This document shows positions 58,404 to 64,000 of a DNA stretch of 64,000 nucleotides, piece after piece (the stretch's first letter is position 1; each line of letters begins with the position of its first letter). The position numbers and the translations under genes are program-made. Origin of the DNA: Apodemus sylvaticus (taxonomy: Eukaryota; Chordata; Mammalia; Rodentia; Muridae); contig NC_067477.1 of assembly GCF_947179515.1 (NCBI RefSeq), forward strand, positions 69,816,801 through 69,880,800, written 5' to 3'. Below the pieces are notes generated by a model, which was not told the origin of the DNA, ran no database searches, and worked only from the letters and a program-made list of their open reading frames with translations.

Positions 58404-60847
58404 TGGCTGGATGCTGTGTGGAGGCTGAAGAGGTGCTAATGCACTTCTTACTCTTTTGCTTTCCTCAAGAACACCATTCCATTTCAGTCTGCCAGCATCC
58501 TAATTAAGATGATCTGAATCTTAGGTGATCTATTATTCTAGATCTAAGATAGCCCAAAGCACGTTAGAAAAGCCATTACACTATGTGCTTACAAGAATGA
58601 TAAGACCACTGAGCAGGAACGCGCCTCTTCCCTCATGTACAGCTCGGCACGGGGCAGAGTCTCCTGTCCACACTCAATAAATAAACAGCGAGGCCTCTCC
58701 TTGTTGTCTCCTTGTTAGATACAATTTAATCTTACTCTCTCATTCCTTTTGATATCATCTGCCTATGTTTTTCTTTGCTTTAGGTAAAAAGGAAGGGTCT
58801 CAAGTAGATTTAATATGACTGCATAGCAGTACAGGAACTGACGATATATAAATGTGATTCCCACTTATCATCTCAAGGCTCTTTATGAAGAACTTATGTA
58901 AAAGAACGCACTGACTATGAATGTCCCTTAGCTAGGTCAGAGCCTAATACAGAGACAATGCTTAGTCTCAGTGGTGCTTTGAAAAATTCAGGATGAAACC
59001 ATATTCCAGAACCCAGAACCACAGCATCTGGTTGCACTATCACTCCAAAGGCATCATCTAATGCAGAGAACATCTTCTTAACATATGCCCTAATTCACTC
59101 CTTTATTGTTCTTTAATTAATTAAGCAGAATTACCCACAATTCACTCACCTAAGCACTGAGTTAACACGTTTGGGTAAGCAAATGTGTCAGAGGGCCTGT
59201 TAACACTGAACTTCCCTCACTTGACACCTGGAGATAGGTGGGGTACTCACTAACTACCTAAGTCAAAAGCTACACAATTCCCAATCTCTAAATCTCAGAG
59301 AAAGAGGACACATTAAGTGTCCCTCGGTCCAGAGCTTCCGATGCCTGCATCCTTTAAGGAAATGAAGATACTGCTTGGGACCCAGGGCAGGTCACTCTGT
59401 CAAAATCTGCAGGTGTTCTGTGTTTTAGAGACTAGACCTGTTTCCTTTAAAAGAACAAAGAGGCTGTTGCTGCACACTTCAGTGATACAAAGTTGGGTAA
59501 GTCTCACGGGGAGATCCTGGCCCCCGATTCTACATCCTGATAGATGCCAAGCTTCAGAAGAAAAAGGTAAAGAGAGGGCAAATGAGAATATTTTAAAGGA
59601 GACAATGTCGATTAATTTTCTTTTCCTTAGGATATTCTGGCTTTTACCTTGAAAGGTCAAAAACATGTAACTTCTGTTAAAACGTTGGGTAGTCACTATA
59701 TTTTTTTAAATCGTCCAACTGCACATCGCTAAAATAAATAAAATACTAGGCCTCTAGTTTAAGTTGATAAACTTTTACCAGTCTTTCTGAAAATACATAA
59801 TTACAAGAATATTTCAAATTCTTGGGTGCACATGCTAAAGCTGTATTTCTAGAACTGATGAATTATGTTCTCTATTTCCATGTATAAAGATCTCGCAGTC
59901 CTGGGAAAATACTTCTTTAAAAAATGAAATCCAACAAATAAGGCACGCTGCCGTGTCCTGGGGGAGACTTTCCCACAGTCTTTGAATTTCCTCCTATCTT
60001 CCTCCTTTACAAGATTTCTAAGACCAAGCCCTTTCCCGCAGTCTCTCAAACAAGGTAAAAAAGAAAAATACCCCCTAGATATATTCCTTAGATTTTCTAT
60101 TATGCTTCTCGAGCTCCCAATAGCTTCTGAAGTAAACCTAAGATGAGTTCTGGAGTTATTTTTATCATGTTTTAATTTTCATTCCTCTCTTAGGTCTCAG
60201 ATGAAACAGACAATCGTAACTTCTGTGTTGGGGATGCATTTTCTGGCACTGACTTGTGAGTGACCCGAGCAAGGTCGCGTCATAGGAAGAACTCCTGGAA
60301 GGGACAAGAAGCAGCGGAGGCTAGCCCTCAGTCCAGGGGGCTCTAGTATGGCCTGTCTCAGCTCCCACTACCTGACGCTACATGACAGAAAATTCTTAAG
60401 CAATATGTATGTGTGTCCGTCAGACTTGGAGTCTGATCGCTCCAATCACTAGTTAGTCAGGATCAATTTTTCATACTGGGAGCCACAGTAAAGATCCTGG
60501 CAGGCAACCATAACCTGTGGCAATGGTTCTGGGTTCCAGACCCACCAACTGTCTCATGCTTCTGAGATGGTCTTCAGCGTGCTTAGCTCTTTGCCCTTCA
60601 TTTCCACATTGGCAGATATCCTCCCATCCACCCTTACTTTAAAGAGTCAACTCCTTCCGTATCTTTCCCCGATGCTCCTCCTCCACGTACTTATAGCATC
60701 CCTTTACAGTTCCTACTGGAACGTTATCAAATCCGTTATGATCATTTGTCTCTTGTGTCTTGGGCAAAGGCGTCTGCATTATCCTTTGCCTGTTTAGGAT
60801 TTCCTCTGTGCAAGGCTCTGTTCTGCATACTGCGTTTATGTCATTGC
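58404..60847. other. Unique sequence
   Basis: A weak L2-like end (ctcaataaataaac, 58674-58687) is possible. The frames at 59317-59652 and 59400-59696 overlap on opposite strands and are unrecognised. The frames at 59849-60049, 60567-60797 and 60639-60938 also match nothing known. Confidence 0.35.
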
Positions 60848-60918
60848 TGGCTTGGAGCTCAGTTACCCCGGTCTTCAATGATCCTAAAGCCTCTGCCTCT
60901 TGAGTGCTAGGACTTTGA
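60848..60918 (-). repeat. B1-related SINE fragment, reverse orientation
   Basis: 'ggcttggagctcagttaccc', 'aatgatcctaaagcctctgc' and 'ctcttgagtgctaggacttt' is the complement of a B1 3' body. Confidence 0.55.
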
Positions 60919-61027
60919 GTATTCCACAAAACACCCACTCATAAGCATTCTTTAAACTAAAATAACAGATTTTTGAGGAAGAAATTATCTTTACCCCTTC
61001 AAAAAATTTTAAAATATTATGCTGGAC

Positions 61028-61192
61028 CAGAGTTGGGGAGATGACTTAGGCGTGTCACAATGCACATGTGGAGGGTAGAAAACAATTTAGGGGAAGTTAG
61101 CTTTTCGAATCCCACCACATGGGTCTCCCAGAGATTAACCCAGGCCAACTGGCCGGATGCCTCCAAACCATGAGCATCCCGCTGACCCCATG
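61028..61192 (-). repeat. B3-type SINE, mostly reverse orientation
   Basis: 'atgtggagggtagaaaacaa', 'tttaggggaagttagctttt', 'cccaccacatgggtctccca' and 'gagattaacccaggccaact' is the complement of a B3 body. A short forward head-like stretch (gttggggagatgacttaggc) sits at its left edge, so two fragments may be joined. Confidence 0.5.
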
Positions 61193-61300
61193 ACCTCCAT
61201 TTTACAGATGAGACGTAGGAGGCACAGAGACGTTGGATAATTGTCCAAAATCACCTGGTAGTAAGTGTCGGCCATTTAATTCAAGCACTCTAAGTCTGTC
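61193..61300 (+). repeat. MIR SINE fragment
   Basis: 'ctccattttacagatgagac' followed by 'aggcacagagacgttggata' and 'cacctggtagtaagtgtcgg' is the MIR 3' portion (ttttacagatgaggaaactgaggc type). Confidence 0.75.
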
Positions 61301-62644
61301 TCCTCGATATTTAGTGTGTCCCAAGTCTAAGAGGAACAATTCATAGACATTAAACAAAATAGGAAAAAGGAATCTGGTCGTTTCCCATTGCATCCTTAAC
61401 CTTAAGTTTATTTTACACGCATTCTTGAGGATGGATGTGTTTGTCAGGGAAGATCAGCTGGCTCTGCAGCTTCCGGTTCCCCATGTGCAGACAACACACA
61501 CACTCTCTTCTTGTCAGTGTTTTCATTTGTGACATTTGTGTGGTGATGTGAAGGTACCACGGAGCATAAATGGCTTAATAAGGACAAGTTGTTCTCTGTA
61601 AGCTGATGAAACTCCAGGCATAGTTTCTTCTGCAGTGACTCAAAATGGAAGTGTTTGTTGTTTTTCTTTTGTTTTCCAGAATCAGGGGCAGGGATCATCA
61701 TAGGTCAGGATAGTAATTTGCCCTTCTCACCCTTAACTCAAGGCCACCCCTTCCTAAAGCACCGTGTCCCTCATTTGGCCTTTTAAATAATTTTTAACTC
61801 TTATAGTTTATATTTACTCTTTATTCCCTCCTTATAATAGTTCTCAATCAAGGTAGAGACTTAGAAAATTAAGTTATTTTAAAATATATAGCTAAACACA
61901 GATATCATCTACTTTTTACAAAGTTGTCTAAAACACTGCTTTCAAATGGCCATGTAACATTTCATCAGAATAAAATATAGATCAGTTTAATCATACAAGC
62001 CTAGTTTAAACACCTTAGCTGGTACTATCTGCTATTTAAGTAACAATGTCTCAGACATCCTCCCATTCATTGATTGGGGGGTGGGGGGGCGGTGATCCTC
62101 TTACAGGGGTTCCTGTTAGACCATAGGGAGGTGCTCAGAGGAGGCATTCTCTGGGGACGCTGTTGTCTCTTTTTCTCTGGAAAACTAGCTGACTGAACCC
62201 CAGCCCAGTTGAACAGCATTACTTAACCCAGCACAGTTCTCCCATCAGTCTGGGTGCATCTCTGGAGACCCCTGTGGAATATCGTGCCCAACCTCATTCT
62301 GTAAGTCATCCACCCAAGCTAGCCTCATGCCTTATACACAGAAACCCTGGGCTATTTCCCACTTAAACACAACCTTCCCCTCCCCCACAGCAAGCCAACA
62401 GCTTACTCCTCCCTGCTTACCCTTCTCAGACCCTAGCACTCCGGGGAAAGTCACTCCCTCACAGCAGCCCTCCCTCCCTCGACTTTCCTGAATCTCTTCT
62501 TCCCAGCAACCTGCTTCCCTTTGTCATTTTAATAGTACAGTCTCAAAAGCTTCCTGACCCTTTCCACCTCCGCCTTGCTAACGGCCCAGTGCGCACGCTC
62601 CGCCAGGGGTCCTGGCAGCAGGGAGCCGAGGGTGGAGCGCAAGC
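61301..62644. other. Unique sequence
   Basis: G-rich runs occur at 62076-62093 (six and seven G). C/T-rich sequence occurs at 62380-62520. No gene is recognised. The frames 61202-61393, 61444-61701 and 62543-62725 (all reverse) match nothing known. Confidence 0.4.
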
Positions 62645-62772
62645 TGGGAGAACCTGGGATCTAAGCCTGAAAGTGCAGACTTGAGCCCTAGCTCTGAGAC
62701 TCAGTGGCTGTGTGCTCTTAGACAAACTGGCTAACCTCTCTGGGGCCTCTTTACTGTGTTTAGGGTTTGCTG
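62645..62772 (+). repeat. MIR SINE
   Basis: 'agacttgagccctagctctg', 'agactcagtggctgtgtgct', 'cttagacaaactggctaacc' and 'tctctggggcctctttactg' follow the MIR consensus closely. Confidence 0.75.
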
Positions 62773-62857
62773 TGATGCCAGAATGCAGAGCGGCCTGTGA
62801 ATGGGAACTGGATGTGACAGAGAGTTTTTGGTTTGGTTTCGTGGCTGTCTCGCCTAT

Positions 62858-62910
62858 GTCCTAGTGCATCCTAGGCAAGTACTCTACCACGAGTCTACCT
62901 GTCAGCCCCT
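62858..62910 (-). repeat. ID/B4-related SINE fragment, reverse orientation
   Basis: 'catcctaggcaagtactcta' followed by 'ccacgagtctacctgtcagc' is the complement of an ID-like head. Confidence 0.55.
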
Positions 62911-63500
62911 CTTTTTGGTAAATGGATAAAACACCACCCAGCTTTCAGTTGTGTGCTTTCTCGGCATTCAGGCTCCACTTCCAGAGTGAAGCCGTTGAGT
63001 GAAGTCAGATGCCTGCTGACTACAGTCCAGTCCCTGGTGGGGGCTGCAGCGTTGAACCTCCCTCCCTTCAGGTCACTTCCTAAAATATGTATTCACGTGT
63101 CCCGCATTTCTCTCTCTCTCTCTTCAAGTGTTTCCTGAAAGGTGGCCTCCCCACAGAGGTTCCAGTGGGCCTGATCTTGCTGCTTCAATTCTATTTTCAA
63201 CAGATAAAGGGGATCCCCTGAGCTTTTTCACTGGCTGCATGGTCTCAGTGTCCTGGGGCTGGTGTGGGTTCCTGCTCTGCCTGTGGTAAAAGTCTGAGTC
63301 TCAGAGGGCACAGTAGGCGCTAGCTCGCTCCCAGCACAATGTCCGTGCACGCGTATGCTGAAGAACTGTGGTTGGACAGTGTTGCTCGCTCTGTCCATGG
63401 GTTTCCAGGAATAGAAACCATGAACTTTTCAATCTGTCTTTCCGTGCTCCAATATGTTCAGACCCTGAGTCTACCATGCAGCTAATTTCTGGAGTCCCTT
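62911..63500. other. Unique sequence
   Basis: A short (CT)n run lies at 63109-63124. No gene recognised. Confidence 0.4.
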
Positions 63501-64000
63501 CCACAAATTGAGAAACTGTTAAGAGAATGTCAAATTAATAAAATTGTTTTCGACATTGTAAATCCAAAGCATACCTTTACGGCAGTAGTATTCCGAATAA
63601 AAAGGCGCTTCATTTAATGTTCAGTGGCATATGTTTCACAGGCTATTTTGTAAATCCAAAATGGATAATCAAAACATGCCAATACTCGTTTTTAAAAAAT
63701 ACTTGCTGTATTCGGTGCATGCACCATTATGGAGAAGTTACACTCTGAACAAAAAGATTTGTAGCAAAGCATATGACCTTCTTCGCACTACAATGACCAT
63801 CCCCTAATTAGGCAATGCATCTGATAGTCATTAACAGGAATGAGATAATGAATCACTTTCTCTCTTCTTTGTTAATTTGCTGTAACCAAGCGGCTAATGG
63901 ATGTCAGAGCTGAGTGATTGCACTGATTATAGTGATTTATAGTTGCAACAAAACAATTTAAAACCATTCTGATTATTCATGTTAAAGATGCTTTATGTTT
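63501..64000. promoter_or_regulatory. Candidate conserved noncoding element at the window edge
   Basis: This block is repeat-free. It has ctaattaggc at 63805, gttaatttgctg near 63872, and tgattgcactgattatag with tgatttatag near 63916-63942. It has several AT-core motifs resembling homeodomain and MEF2/GATA-type sites, with stops in every frame. It may continue beyond the window. Confidence 0.28.

Overview
The window looks like rodent nuclear DNA, most likely house mouse (Mus). The clues are a young B1 SINE with target-site duplications, several B2/B3 SINEs, a B4-type SINE, two L1 fragments with murine 3' ends, rodent-type LTRs, and long (CA)n/(GT)n microsatellites. No canonical rat-type ID element was seen, but rat cannot be excluded by eye. 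Older mammal-wide repeats (MIR, L2, an MLT1-type LTR) lie between the rodent ones. I found no protein-coding gene, exon series, rRNA, tRNA, snRNA or CpG island. The window therefore reads as an intergenic or deep-intronic segment. Family names come from remembered consensus features; no database was searched.

Layout. 1-9 kb: three copies of a rodent interspersed repeat (URR1-like), a reverse B2, a (GAY)n tract and two short tandem duplications. 9-11.4 kb: an L1 whose reverse-transcriptase end is inverted relative to its 3' end, a twin-priming structure. 11.4-15.7 kb: a B3 SINE, a long (GT)n, an L2-like fragment, a solo ERVK-type LTR inserted in an older repeat, and the B1. 18.2-19.1 kb: a near full-length MaLR/ERVL-type LTR followed by a B4-type SINE. 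25-26.6 kb: a B2, a four-copy 23-bp minisatellite and an MLT1-like LTR. 27.9-28.2 kb: a cluster of TAATTA-type motifs. 28.74-29.44 kb: a large inverted repeat with arms of about 185-190 bp, roughly 90% alike, around a 294-bp spacer. 30-52 kb: mostly unique AT-rich DNA with scattered MIR, L2, B3 and (CA)n. 52.9-53.4 kb: a 5'-truncated L1 with a palindromic 5' junction. 57.0-58.4 kb: (GT)n-(CTGT)n, then about 375 bp of degenerate ACTRC pentamers and a 37-bp duplication. 60-64 kb: a B3, two MIRs and a final 500 bp that looks like conserved noncoding DNA.

No genes act together here. The functional candidates are noncoding: TAATTA-rich, repeat-free blocks near 21.3, 27.9-28.2, 34.6-34.9, 40.8-41.0, 47.3-47.8 and 63.5-64.0 kb that could be enhancers, and the 29-kb inverted repeat, which could form a long hairpin in DNA or RNA. 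The strongest unexplained structure is that inverted repeat, because it matches no SINE, LINE or LTR that I recognise.
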